From assembly GCA_021397845.1 (NCBI GenBank), contig CM038052.1:173216183-173280182 (forward strand): DNA of 64,000 bases, written 5' to 3'. Both the position numbers and the translations under genes were made by a program. Positions 45,870-57,866 of the stretch are shown piece by piece (position 1 is the stretch's first letter; each line of letters starts with the position of its first letter). This DNA is from Areca catechu. Its lineage: Eukaryota > Streptophyta > Magnoliopsida > Arecales > Arecaceae. The notes beneath the pieces are model-generated. The model searched no databases. It was not told where the DNA came from and worked only from the letters and a program-made list of their open reading frames with translations.

Positions 45870-46600
45870 AACGTAACCAAATTTATAATTTCATCTTTCA
45901 TTTATAGTATTTATTTTAATTCATTCAAACTTTTTTTATACTATTATTATTTTTCCATTAATCTTCTTTATAAAAATACATACACTACTCATAACAAATG
46001 ATAAATTCATTTATGCTTAAATAATTAATTACATCCTAAAAATAATTATATATTTTATTCATTTATAGTAATCATGTTTAAATTATTTTAGTTAATTACA
46101 TAATACTTTTTAATTAAATATTTAAAAATATATAATTATTTTAATTAATTTATAGTAATTTTTTTAATTCATTCAAACTTTTTTTATGCGATTATTGTTT
46201 TTTCATTAATCTTCTTTATAAACATACATGCACTACTCATAACAAATGATAAATTCATTTATGCTTAAATAATTAATTACATCCTAAAAATAATTATATA
46301 TTTTATTCATTTATAATAATGATGTGCACATTATTTTATATATTATATATTACTTTTTAATTAAATATTTAAAATTACATAATTATCTAAATTCATTATA
46401 TTAATTATTTTAATTCATTTAAAATTTTTTAATACTATTTTTTTCATTTAATTTTCTTTATAAAAGTACATACACTACTCATAACAAATGATAAATTCAT
46501 TTATGCTTAAATAATTAATTACATCTTATAAATAATTATATATTTATTTATTTATAGTAATCATGTACATATTAATTTTTTAATTCATATTAATATAACT
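45870..46600. repeat. AT-rich tandem array, about 245-bp unit, three copies
   Basis: The word CACTACTCATAACAAATG recurs at 45983, 46231 and 46473 (spacing 248 and 242 bp), embedded in AT-rich units that also share ATAAATTCATTTATGC. There is no coding capacity. Confidence 0.9.
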
Positions 46601-47731
46601 ATATTAATTACGCCCATCCATATTAAATATATTTTTATAAATTTATATATTCATAATTAACTATTTTTTAATTTATTAACGATGAAATAATTTTAATGAT
46701 TGATCCCTAATAAATTAATTTCAATATTTCAATACATATTTTATTGTACTAACTTATATTATCTATCATAATTAATTTCATTTTGTAACATTTTTTTATA
46801 AAATAAATTTTAGCATATCATTATTCTTTTTTATATTAATTAATACATTAATTGATTATTCAAATATAATATAAAATTTTCTTATCTTCATAATTAGATC
46901 TATATATTATACATGTAATAATTATTTCATTAATCATTAACAATATATACTATTTATTAATCCAATAAAATCAGATAATCAAAAGTTATTAATATTTTCT
47001 ATTTTTTTCAATAATAAAATTTATAAATTAATCAAAAACAACATAACATCTATATTTATTAACAAAATAAAAATAACATAACATCTGACATAAACATCAA
47101 TTAATATAATTTATAACTACAACCTAATTTAATATAATTTATAATTACATAATTGCATCCAACATATATTATATAAATATAAATAAATAATATTAAATTA
47201 CAATTGCATAACAACAAAAACAGCATAACATTTGACATTAAAAATTTTCAAAAATTAACTTACTAATTATTAACAATTTCATACCAAACATAAATTGTAA
47301 CAATAATATTAAAAAATAATATTAACAAAATAAATAAGATAATTACCTACAGAAAAAAAAACTATATTTATGAATTTTCTTGAATCTTTTTTTTCCTGTT
47401 CTTGGACCAAGTTGGATCTCCTTAGACCGGATCTGACAAGCAAATCAAAAAATTAAAAAAATAATAATCGGACCGGCAGGGAAGGAAAAAAAATCTTACC
47501 TAAAATTAAATAAACCAGAAATGGAATAAACCGGAGACACGACGGAGCCGGAAACAAGATATGGCCAAACCGGAGACACCTTGGAGCCGGACTAGAGATA
47601 CGACGAAGCTGGACCGAAGATAGATGGGGCCAAAGACAAACAAAAAAAATAAAAAAAAAGGGCAGGAGACGGGATGGGATCGAAATGGAGAGATATGGGG
47701 CCAGAGACAACAAACACGAAGAAAAAAAGAA
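46601..47731. other. MULE right subterminal AT-rich region
   Basis: Very AT-rich DNA to about 47390, then a purine-rich block (47400-47700) with repeated GGAGACACGACGGAGCCGGA-like phrases, the counterpart of the GGACCGGTGGC block in the left subterminus. The minus-strand ORF at 47453-47827 (F/S/P-rich) arises from this block and is not a recognised gene. Confidence 0.5.
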
Positions 47732-48035
47732 CTCGGGCTGAAATTTATTAGGTGAGAAAATCGTCTTTGACAAAGATGAAATTTTAGATGCCGTCACGTG
47801 TCGCCAAATCGCCGAGCGGGGGGCCAAGGTAATGCCATGTGTTGCCGAGCAGAAATCATCTTTGGCAAAGACGATTTCTTAAGTTGAATTCGTCTTTGCC
47901 AAAGACGATTTCAATCTAGCTGTCCGCCCCCCGTGTGCCACGTATCAATGTGTCATCCATATTCCAGAGAGGACATTTTTCTGCCATGTGGACGGAAAAA
48001 TACCTAATTTCATACATATATCTCATAACTTCTAT
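47732..48035. repeat. MULE right terminal inverted repeat, with three 27-bp palindromes
   Basis: Reverse-complement match of the left TIR (GGCATTACC..., GGGGCCAAGG, TGTCATCCATATTCC). Palindrome copies lie at about 47755-47783 (diverged), 47852-47878 and 47886-47912. The outer end fades into an A/T-rich run near 48035. Confidence 0.85.
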
Positions 48036-48365
48036 TTTTATATTTTTTTTGTATTATTTAAAAAAAAATTTCGGAAGCAGCCATGGAGATTGCTTCTGAT
48101 TAATATACTATCAAAATAAATAAATAAATCTAAGCAAGGGAACCTAAAATGAGTACGCACCGGATCGGGTTGAGCCACCTAAATAAAATAGGTCAGCTCA
48201 TGTAAAGAATTTATAATACAAATATTTTAAAATAATTATAACTTTAAGCGAAATTTAGACTAAAATTTTATTAAATCTTATTTGAAGCATGACAAATCAT
48301 TACCCGTATTTGACTCGAGCTCACTATGAGTATATTTATTTAAAATCCATATCCCTCTCGAGATT

Positions 48366-48965
48366 AAGGCTATAAATGGGCCGAGTTGATCCATGACCCG
48401 ATTCGATTCAATCCATTTAGATATGATCTAGTTCATTTTTAAGAATCTATGGATCCGGATCGGATTTTAAAATTGGATCCATTTCATTTTCTGGATCGGG
48501 TCTGGATTTATTAAATTTGGACCCGACCCGATCCAATCCAAATATACTAATACTATTAGATCTAATTCTATTTGAAACTTTAAGTTATAATTTAAGACCG
48601 TGTGAAACTTATTTTTGACATAAGATGATTTATAATTATTTTTATATTTTAAATTATTTTAAGTGTAATATTATTTGTTGTCTATTTTACGATCAGTAAT
48701 AATTAGCTATACAATAATTAAAATATAGTTATTCATATTTGATCCGGATCTAATTTAGATTCAGATTTTTTAGATTATGATCGGATTATTCATAAGCTCG
48801 ATCCAATCCGAATGACCTACTGGGTTGAAAGCTTTGACCGTGGACCTGATCCGACCGGCCCGATTTTTTATTGGATTGGATCCGAGTTTAATATTAGAAC
48901 CCGATCAAAGAATCGGATTAGATTGGAAACACTCATAACCCGATCTGATCCGACCCATTTTCATC
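48366..48965. mobile_element. hAT-like non-autonomous repeat rich in ACCCGATCCGA
   Basis: A roughly 600-bp unit with rough inverted termini: TAAGGCTATAAATGGGCCGAG at the left and, reversed, TAGAGATGAAAATGGGTCGG at the right. It is filled with GACCCGATCCGATCC-like words and AT-rich spacer. The TATAAATGGGYCGRG ends resemble plant hAT MITEs. The target duplication is unclear, so the borders are approximate. Confidence 0.5.
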
Positions 48966-48993
48966 TCTATTTAAGATTTAAATAAATAGTATT

Positions 48994-50870
48994 GTTGCCG
49001 ATCTCGCCACCGCGCCTGTGGCTTCGGAGCCGCCGATCCGACTAGACCGTCTCGCCCCTGGGGTCTCCTGGCTCGATCGAACCTGCAAGGCAAGGTCAGA
49101 AACCCTGGCGGGGATCCCGGCGAGGGAGCTCAGACGGTCAAGTTAGTAGGCAGCGAGAGGGAACAGAGTCTCTGAGACGGGCCCCCGAAGGAGTCCCAGA
49201 CTTAGAGATCGTGCTAGCAAGAAAGGTCCTGGAAAGAATAGAAACCCGGCCGGGTCCCTTTATCGAGCTCACGCCAAAGGTCCCCTCTTGGGATCTTGGA
49301 TCTTGCTCTTGGAACGAAGTCTCCAGCATTTTATTTCTTGCTACCTTGTCGTCTATTCTCTCCTTCCTTTTATCTTCACTTGTTGCCTTCTCGTTTTCCG
49401 TCCCTGGGAGGCTCCTTTGTCTCTTTCACCTCCTCCCCTCCGTCTCTTTCCCTTTCCCCTTCTGGATCAAAGAGCCAGGCGGCTTCCCGGCCTTGCTTGC
49501 CGAGCCCAGCGAGGAAAGAGTAGGGGAGGGGGGCGCCGGTCAGACCGCCGACCAGACCTCGGGCCGAGCGTGAGCGCTCTCTTTCCCAGGTGCCGATGCT
49601 GTCCGTTATTGGGTCATGTTTTGTTAGGGCCTCGCCTCTCGACTGCGGAGCCTGTCTGGCCGATGTAAGCGATGTTTCGCGTGTCATCGCCGACCATACG
49701 GGCGCTGTCTTTTGGGTGCGGCGCGCACGGCTCGAGGGACAATCTTGGATCTCGTGCTCTTGCTCCTTGAAAACTTCTCCGCACAGGTTGGCCTGCCTCG
49801 GCCGAGGTGGGACCATCTCAGGGTGCCACCTGGCGAGGGAGCAGGGAGGCCGCCGGCTTCGGCCGAGGTGGACCCCTTCTGGGTGGACACCTGGCGGAGC
49901 GGCAGAGGGGCGCTCGACTTCGGCCGAGGTGGTCCTGTCTTCGGGCAACACCTGGCGAAGGAGCGAGGGGCCCGGCTCGACCTCGGTCGAGATGGGACTG
50001 TCTCAGGGTGCCACATGGCGAGGGAGTGGGGAGGCCGCCGGCTTCGGCTAAGGTGGACCCCTCCTGGGTGGACACCTGGCGGAGCGGCAGAGGGGCGCTC
50101 GACTTCGGCCGAGGTGGTCCCGTCTCCGGGCAACACCTGGCGAAGGAGCGAGGGGCCCGGCTCGACCTCGGCCGAGGTGGGACCGTCTCAGGGTGCCACC
50201 TGGCGAGGGAGCGGGGAGGCCGCCGGCTTCGGCCGAGGTGGACCCCTCTTGGGTGGACACCTGGCGGAGCGGCAGAGGGGCGCTCGACTTCGGCCGAGGT
50301 GGTCCCGTCTCCGAGCGACACCTGGCGAAGGAGCGAGGGGCCCGGCTCGACCTCGACCGAGGTGGGACCGTCTCAGGGTGCCACCTGGCGAGGGAGCGGG
50401 GAGGCCGCCGGCTTCGGCCGAGGTGGACCCCTCTTGGGTGGACACCTGGCGGAGCGGCAGAGGGGTGCTCGACTTCGATCGATGTGGTCCCGTCTTCGGG
50501 CGACACCTGGCGAAGGAGAGAGGGGCCCGGCTCGATCTTGGCTGACGTGGGACCGTCTCAGGGTGCCACCTAGCGAGGGAGCGGGGAGGCCGCCGGCTTC
50601 GGCCGAGGTGGACCCCTCCCGGGTAGACACCTGGCGGGGCGGCAGGAAGGCCTAGACCGACCTCGACTTCGGCCGAGACGGAGCCACACCTGATTTTGCC
50701 GAAAAAATTCTACGTGGCTCGAATCACGCACAGCAAAATCTGAAACATGCCATGTCATCGTTACGACCGTAACACGTATCAAATTAAATACCTCGTGGAC
50801 ATGCTATAATTGCCATCCCGATCTAGAATATATTTGCCTGCAAATTCAGAGCGAAGAGGCTTGGAAAGCA
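48994..50870 (-). mobile_element. Partial LTR of a second, related gypsy family
   Basis: It starts TGTTGCCGATCTCGCC like the LTR of the 15-kb element and follows it in order through CAAGAAAGGT, the GCGAGCTCACGCCAAAGG area, a GC-rich minisatellite, and CATGTCATCGTTACGACCGT. It ends near the ATAATTGCCAT block, roughly 1.9 kb into a 4.4-kb LTR. The antisense gene portion is absent. Divergence is much higher than between the two LTRs of the complete element, so it belongs to a sister family or an older insertion. The right border is not sharp. Confidence 0.75.
49780..50650. repeat. 185-bp minisatellite, about 4.6 units
   Basis: GGTGGGACCRTCTCAGGGTG-type words recur about every 185 bp (near 49809, 49994 and 50179 and onward). 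Each unit contains three sub-blocks with CTTCGGCCGAGGTGG. Long ORFs on both strands (up to 282 aa) come from the repetition. Confidence 0.92.
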
Positions 50871-51700
50871 GTGAGAGATCCCTACGTCATAGCACCAAGA
50901 ACTAGCACGTGAGCTCGCTGCTAATGTTTAATAAAAAAAGAACTTGCACGTGAGCACATTGCCGATGTTTAATAAAAAAAATATCCACCAAGATATTAGG
51001 AGGTCCAATAATCAAATCCCAGACCCCATGCTCGAGCGTGAGTATAAAACTTACCTTTTAATCAACTCAACCGCAGCATCGCGATTCAAATCTAAAACAT
51101 TATAGTTTGAATACAAGATCAGTACCATCTAATCTAAACTACTACCGTCTTGGTGGTAGCATGAGTTCATCCGAAGTCAAGTATAGGGGTATGTCAAGGG
51201 AAAATTATATATGCATCGCCCTTTGAAGCTTGTGAAGTACTTGTAACTCCATATGCTGCACAAGGAGCGTTAGCTTCATTGAGGGCTATGGTTCCACAAT
51301 TAACAATCAATCACTATACGGATGCACTTATCTAGATGCTCAGTTTGGATCCTGTGCACCGTAGAAATTTGAGGCGTGCTTGGATCTTGAATATAGTTGG
51401 TTGCCGCTTGTCTCTTAATTGACGTTGAGAGATGGGCAACAACTATCCACCTTCGAGATGGATGATATCGATATGTCATGTAAGTATGCATCGCTCTTTG
51501 CAACGTAAATCATACAACGAAGAGGATCCCAACATGGTCACTTCATTTAGTGGAGATAATTAACTGAAATCATCTCCCAATACACCAACCAAGTACCAAC
51601 ACCTTATAACAATCCATTTGATGTTGAAGTCCTCGATGCCCGCCCCTGTTGCAGTAGGAGCCTCTACTATGTTGTAAACAAGATTTTTGGATCCTACTAT
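50871..51700. other. Intergenic DNA, no gene recognised
   Basis: Mixed-composition DNA. A short imperfect duplication (CACGTGAGC...ATGTTTAATAAAAAAA) occurs at about 50907-50980. Around 51170-51690 there are several stop-rich frames. Nothing coding or structural was identified with confidence. Confidence 0.5.
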
Positions 51701-53197
51701 GATTGCTATATATGGTTGCCCATCTACTATTTTGGTGGGTAGTGCTATGCAGGGTCGTCGCTACTCTGCTATCTGGAAAGAGATGGTGGCGAGAGTTCCT
51801 AATATCCTATATTATATAAGATGGATTTTGGATGATGGCTGATCGGTGGATTTTATATCTGGCCCTTGGATTTCGGATATGCCTCTCAACAGGTGGTCTA
51901 CCTTTATCTCTATGGATACTCCGGACTCTATATCTATTCTGGATCTTTTACTACCTGGAGTTTCCAGATAGAACCCAATGGTGGTTGCCCGATATTTTGG
52001 TGAGATGTTAGGTCTCAGGATCTTATTCATTACTCTTCCAGAGTTTCCTTGTGCCAATGTTAGAGTGTGGAGGTTTTCTGCTTCCCTAAAGGCCTCCCTC
52101 GCTGACCTCTGTTCTATCTACAGCCCTAAATCTCAGAAGGGAATCCAGGCTGAATGGATTTGGTCTCTTGCGGTGCATCCCAGGATGAGATTTTATTTGG
52201 AAGGTTGCGTGGCGGCGGCTCCCCACTAGGTCTTTCCTGTGCTCCAGAGGTCTTCATCTGCTGCTTTCATGTCCGTTGTGTGGGGCGGATGAGGAGTCTC
52301 TCGTCTATGTTTTGTTCTCATGTCTGCGAGCTTTAGAGGTCTGGTGCATGGCTGGATGTAGTGGTATGTTTCAGGAGGGGATGTGCTGGACACCTTCCTT
52401 CATTTTATTCACTCTGATTCTACCTTGTCTGCACCGAGCTTTCTAGTCTACCTCGCCTATCATATTTGGCTCTCATGGAATGCTGTTCTCTTTGCCTTTT
52501 CTACTTGTTCGACGAAACTGATAGTTGATAAAGCTAGGGCCCATGCCATTGAGTATCAGGGCTTGTCAGTAGGGAATGTGGAGATCTGGGATTCTGATTC
52601 TGCTCTTCGAGTGTCCCGTCAGGTTCTTTTCTCTTGGGAGCTCCCTCCTCCGACTTTTGCTATTGTGAGTGTTGATGGGAGTGTCAAGGATAGACATGGG
52701 GGTGCTGACTTTGTTATTCAGAGATTTGGAGTGGGTTTCTTGGCTGCGGGGGGGGGGGGGGGGTCTTATCTCATAGACCCTTCCATTCCGATGGCGAAGC
52801 TTCAAGATGCTTGGGCTTGGATCCGGTTCGCCAGGAAGATCCTTCACCTCGATTGTCTCATTATTCAGGATGACTCCTACACGGTCATCTCTTGGATCCA
52901 GCAAGCCTTTCGGTCCTATCCCATCCATTCTCTTATCAGGGATATTGTCAGCTTGTTGCAGGAATGCTCAGGACTTCTAATTAGGCATATTTTCAAGAGG
53001 CCAACACAGCAACTTACTGGATGGCCTCATTTGTCGCCAATCACTTTGGTGATGTATCCTGGTTTTATATTGGGAACGCGCCTAGCTTTTTTAGGGATAC
53101 TTTGCTTTCTAATTTTCTTGGCTATATTTATTTCAGGACATTCCATTGAATAATAATAATTAAAAAAGAAGAAGAAGAAGAGAGAGAGAGAGAGAGC
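51700..53197 (+). mobile_element. 5'-truncated L1-type LINE (ORF2 3' part)
   Basis: It begins in the region downstream of the RT (KEMVARVPNILYYIRW, PWISDMPLNRW), continues through GEMLGLRILFITLPEFP and WIWSLAVHPRM, a damaged zf-RVT block, LVYLAYHIWLSWNAVLFAF, and an RNase H domain (FAIVSVDGSVKDRHGGADFV). It ends about 53150 with ATAATAATAATTAAAAAAG and an AAG/AG-rich tail. It differs clearly from the LINE at 1-6332 (different sequence, same layout), so it is a separate insertion or subfamily. Several stops and frame changes make it dead. The 5' border is uncertain. Confidence 0.85.
52748..52763 (+). repeat. G16 mononucleotide run inside the LINE RNase H region
   Basis: Sixteen consecutive G, located where the related LINE at 1-6332 encodes GFLAAGG. 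It adds glycines and is a likely slippage site or sequencing-error hotspot. Confidence 0.95.
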
Positions 53198-54300
53198 CCA
53201 GCGGCACCTGCTTTCACCTGCACTACATCGCGTTTTAGGTGAAGCATAGAGTGAGAATTTATATAAAAACTAGGATCTAGGGCTACTAAATTATCGAAGC
53301 TATTATTCCTTTGTTAGAAGCTCTAAGCCTTTGCAATCACCCCGCTATCTGGCTGAAAATGAACAGGTAGTAAAACTTTAAAACAAATTTCCTGCCTGCA
53401 GACCACTCTAAGAAAATATGACAAAAACTCGAACCTCATTAAGAAATGACCTACATAAGGATGGCAAGGCAACAACACTCGGATTCTTTCATCAAGCAAC
53501 ATTCACTTCATTAAGTAGAGCCACCAAAGACGAACCATCCCAAAATCCAGTTCTGGAGGATTGGACATATCTCATTCCAAAGGCAAATGTCCTCGAAGCA
53601 TCATCACAAACTTAATGTGGATGATGCCTACTATAATGGCGACACAGCCTCCAGTCCTTCAAGCTTGAAGAAGATACATCCTAGAATATCTTCATCAACA
53701 AATCCGGTAAAATCAAGAAACTCTGAAACTTTTAAGAGATATGTATATCATGGATGGACAGAAATAAAATCTAAAAGTAGAGCCTTTTTTTATTTTTTTG
53801 GGGTAAAAATCTAATAGTTGAGCTTGCTGCCCATACCTTTCATTCACTAGGAAAACATATATATAACTAGAGCAACTGATTGAGGTACGAAGATGCTGCA
53901 AGATATATAATGAACCACCACATTTCAACATCATGAACAGACCTCATTCTATACTGAAAATCTATATCCACAGCAGCCAATATATAGAATACCATTTATT
54001 TACATCTAAAAGCACCGCAACTTATGTAAATGCAAAATACCACCTAAAATGCTTGGTTATCCTTTGTTCAAGTTTCATTTACAAAAGCACATGTTTATTC
54101 GATATGTAAAGACATGATAACTAACAAAAAGCAAAAGTAAATACGGACCATTCATACGCTGATATCAGGGCAACCAAAAGTTTATGCCAGTATTAGAACT
54201 TACACCAAAGTTCAGATGAAATATTGGTGAGACAAAAAGTTCAACTTGCACCTTGTTGCTGGATCACATGGCACCTTAGCAACCAATGCTTCAACTTGAT
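53198..54300 (-). other. 3' flank / UTR of the RING gene
   Basis: Downstream (on the minus strand) of the stop at 54301-54303. The first few hundred bases probably form the 3' UTR. The rest has no recognised gene; the + strand ORFs at 53418-53814 lack recognisable domains. Confidence 0.5.
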
Positions 54301-57300
54301 CTAAGAGCTTACACCATAAACACGTATCCTTTCATCAATCTTGGTGTTGCAGCATGGGCAGCTCCCTTTACCCTTCTCATGGTCCTCGTTGCAGTTGACA
54401 CATACAACCAGATGAGCACATGGCAGGAAAAGCACAGATACATCATCCTTCAAACAGATCACACAAACCCTGTCACGGTTCAGCTTTTGAGATGACTCCT
54501 GTGGCTTACTAAATCCTGTATGCATCTTTCCGTTGCCTTCTTTCAATGCCTTCGTTGCATCAGCATCTCCCGAGTTAGGCGCATTAAAGGATTGAATATT
54601 CAACTGGGTTGAAGCTGCAGTTGCTTGGAGACGGGAAAGTTCTTCTTCAAGCCTTTGAATGTCATCCGTATGGCGCTGAAAATCTAGTTCAATCTTCCGC
54701 TGCAGTGCCTCTTGTCTTCTCTTGGCATTAATCTCAGCAGCTTCTCTGGCTCTACGTGCCTCCTCAGCTTGTGCGGTGGCTTGTTCTCTAAGTTTTATTT
54801 CACGTTTCCATTTTGCCTGCAAGTCACAAATAATTTGACAGGTGGAAACTTCAGCATCCCAAAAAGGTTGGAGTTTTTTCATAACTCATCCTCCTTGGGA
54901 ACGGGAGTAAATTCCATGCACCTAGTCTTTGCACCTAAGGATGCAAATTCCATAAACCAGGTCTTCATACCTAAGAATGCACTAATTGTTTAGGTTCCGG
55001 ATGAGGCCAGAGATGGCCCTTGTCAGAAACAGGAATAATTTTATTCTGGTGTGTACCGAGACTGCAAAAGGAGCCTAAGACAACTCGGGAGGAAATAATT
55101 GAACAGACAATTTGGACAGATATTACCAAAGATGGGAAGGAAACAGCAAAATTTAGATACCCGATAACAACCACGGATGATTGAATAAGGTTTGCTAGTT
55201 ACAAGTTCAATGCAAAATAAGCCTCATGTGTATGCTCTGACCTCAGCAGTAGCAGAATTCTCTTATGGTGCGTTAAACTAGAATGGGTGCTACAATTTCT
55301 CAAAAGAAAAGGTCCAATTATTAGGAAGCATCTAGCACAATCCATAATGCGTCTGATTCACTATAACAATGAAAGATCCCTATTAATATGATCTTCTTGT
55401 GCTGTTTGTATCAGCAGTTTAATAGAATCTTAGTGTAGTTCCCAACGGGAAAAGGGAAAAATGAGAGCAACCTTACAATTGGCATCAAGCAAGAATGCTA
55501 GGAAACAACAGAGAGCTCAAACATGTCCTTTTCCATTAATCATCCCTCAATCTTATTTCATAATTGTCAGCATTTTAAATCCATACAAAAAAAGCATTAT
55601 ATGAAAATTTCAATCCAACAAACTATGCCACTGTAGGTCCAGGATCAGAATATTGAAAATCTATATTTCAGATAGACACCAGGCCAATGTCAAAAGTTAG
55701 ATCAAACCCTGCCAACTCAACTAGAAGCTAGATTAATTGAGAACTTGATACCCATTTAATTTCTCAAGGTTCAAACATCTTCCCCACTATTTAAAGAATT
55801 AAGGCCAGTTATGTGCCAATGCTACTAAACATCAGCTAGCATCATCAGCTTACATCCTTTCAAGAGCCACATAAATATCCGCCACTCATCATCAACTATA
55901 CAATCTTATTCCAAAGAGGTTGTTCTAATACTGTAAAAACAGTCTAATAGAAGGAATTGCTTCCATGAACACATGCCTTTAGAAGTCCATAAATCCATTT
56001 TTGACATCCTATCTAATATCAATCTCTAACGTCTTTTGAAAAAGAACATCACAACATGATTAAAAGTACCATCTTGCGAATGATAAAGCAAAAGCAATCC
56101 TACAGCATGTTCATTTCATCTTACCAGCAGTCACTTGCCAAGCATGGAATAACTAAAGCATGCAGAAACACTGAATTCCAGGAATACTGGATGGAGAACT
56201 AATAAATCCAGACTTGTTTCAAGAAGAAATCTGATTCAAATGGGTTTCTATGAGAGTTGTGAGCTCCCTTCAGAATACAAAATTCAATGAATATCTAATG
56301 AAGACAAGATACACATTTGTCAAGTTTTTTTCTTTTTTTTCTTTTTCTTTTCTTTTTGACATGAGTAATCCCCACCTTTTAGCAAGCATGTCAAGTTGGC
56401 TACTTTTATAAGGTCCAACCATAAAGGAACAACGATGGTAGGGATGGCAATTTTAGCCAACCCACTAGGTACCCAATCCATTCTAACCTGAATGGGGCAA
56501 GTTCTATCAAACCTGATTAAAACCCAAGAAAACCAACCCAATTAAAATCTAGGACAGGTATGGGTTCTACAAAAAATACCCGAAGTGGGTTCAGATTGAG
56601 TATAGGTAATGGTATGCCTCACCCGAAATCCAACCCGATATAATCATAATCTAAATTCTCCTTTCAAAATTATATGTTTTTTATAATGTTTACACGATGA
56701 GCTCCCGATTAGACCCAAGATGGGTACAACATAGGTATGGATATGGAATTTTTAATTGCAGGGTAGGTACAAGTATTGGCCGACTCGACCCATACCCAAT
56801 CAATAGCCATCCCTAAATGATGGCTTTGATGTTTGAGATATTCAAACTAGGAGTTTTACTCTTGCTTCGAAAACTAAAAACTAGTACATATTACAACATG
56901 TGTCCATGCCAATGCATGCCAGTTGGCACATATCGGCATATAACAGTATCATGGTACAGTCCTAATTTAACTTAGGTTTCATCTACACATGTTGATTGTA
57001 CACTTTATGCCTAAGTTGTTCAAGAAATAATTATGCCAAGAAAAGTCAAAAGTTTCATTTATTATTTCTTTGTTTGTTTAACTCTACGTGCATGCGTGTG
57101 CGCGCGCGCGTGTGTGTGTGTGAGAGAGAGAGAGAGAGATGAGATGCCATGATCTTGTCACAAGCCAAGTAAGATGAATCTCTATTCCACTTAACCATTT
57201 GGAACTGTGTAAAAATGTACGAACCACTTATAACTCAAACCTCTTTGTTACAATTACTTCAAGCACCATGATGCATGAGGATATCATTTATGTATCAAAC

Positions 57301-57795
57301 ACTCATCCACCCATGATCTTTAGAAATGGTAAAACTTCCAAATAGGGATCCTATGCGCACTGCAACAAGAGTCCAGCAAGCATATTATAGAATACAGAAA
57401 ACGAAATGCCTTAATCCTTGAGCACTTCTGAAAAAGGCATACAAAAAACCCAACCCAACCCAACCATCTGCCTACAGAACTCATTATCCAATCGACATTT
57501 TCATAGCCTTTCCTAGATCAAGCAAATGCAACTACAGATCCAGATACACTCAAACAAAAAGAATAACTTTCCGAATGAATCTCACGCTACCAGTGCCATT
57601 CTAATTCAATGGAATTAGTATGCTGATGAACCTGTGAAACAAAGGATGAGTGCACATCTGGGCATTTTATAAATGTAATAAAAGTTTATATTATAATTTG
57701 GAGTTTATCAGCCGATTCTCTAAATTTAAAGGTAATAAGTACTGGGTCTAGAATGAAGTCCCTAAAATATGTTTCTATTAATGATAAACAGAAAA

Positions 57796-57866
<71 letters not shown>

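Larger units (their letters stand above)
21490..48035 (-). mobile_element. Composite Mutator-like element (MULE), about 26.5 kb with nested insertions
   Basis: Long inverted repeats near 21490-21921 and 47732-48035 bracket a minus-strand MuDR-type transposase (45270 to 42524) and a plant-mobile-domain gene (42238 down to 23004). Two younger insertions lie inside: a solo LTR (about 23204-24957) and a gypsy element (25673-41130). Removing them leaves roughly 9.3 kb, a usual size for an autonomous MULE. Outer boundaries are approximate because the ends are A/T-rich and no 9-11 bp target duplication could be fixed. All coding regions contain stops, so the element is dead. Association of PMD genes with MULEs is established for plants. 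Confidence 0.82.

Noticed and set aside
47453..47827. 124-aa minus ORF near the MULE right TIR
   Set aside because: F/S/P-rich, overlaps the TIR palindromes and the purine-rich subterminal repeats; no domain visible.
49712..50655. Long G/P/R-rich ORFs (277 and 282 aa) and minus-strand counterparts
   Set aside because: Products of the 185-bp minisatellite; the same applies to 25892-27040 and 37132-38280 in the LTRs.
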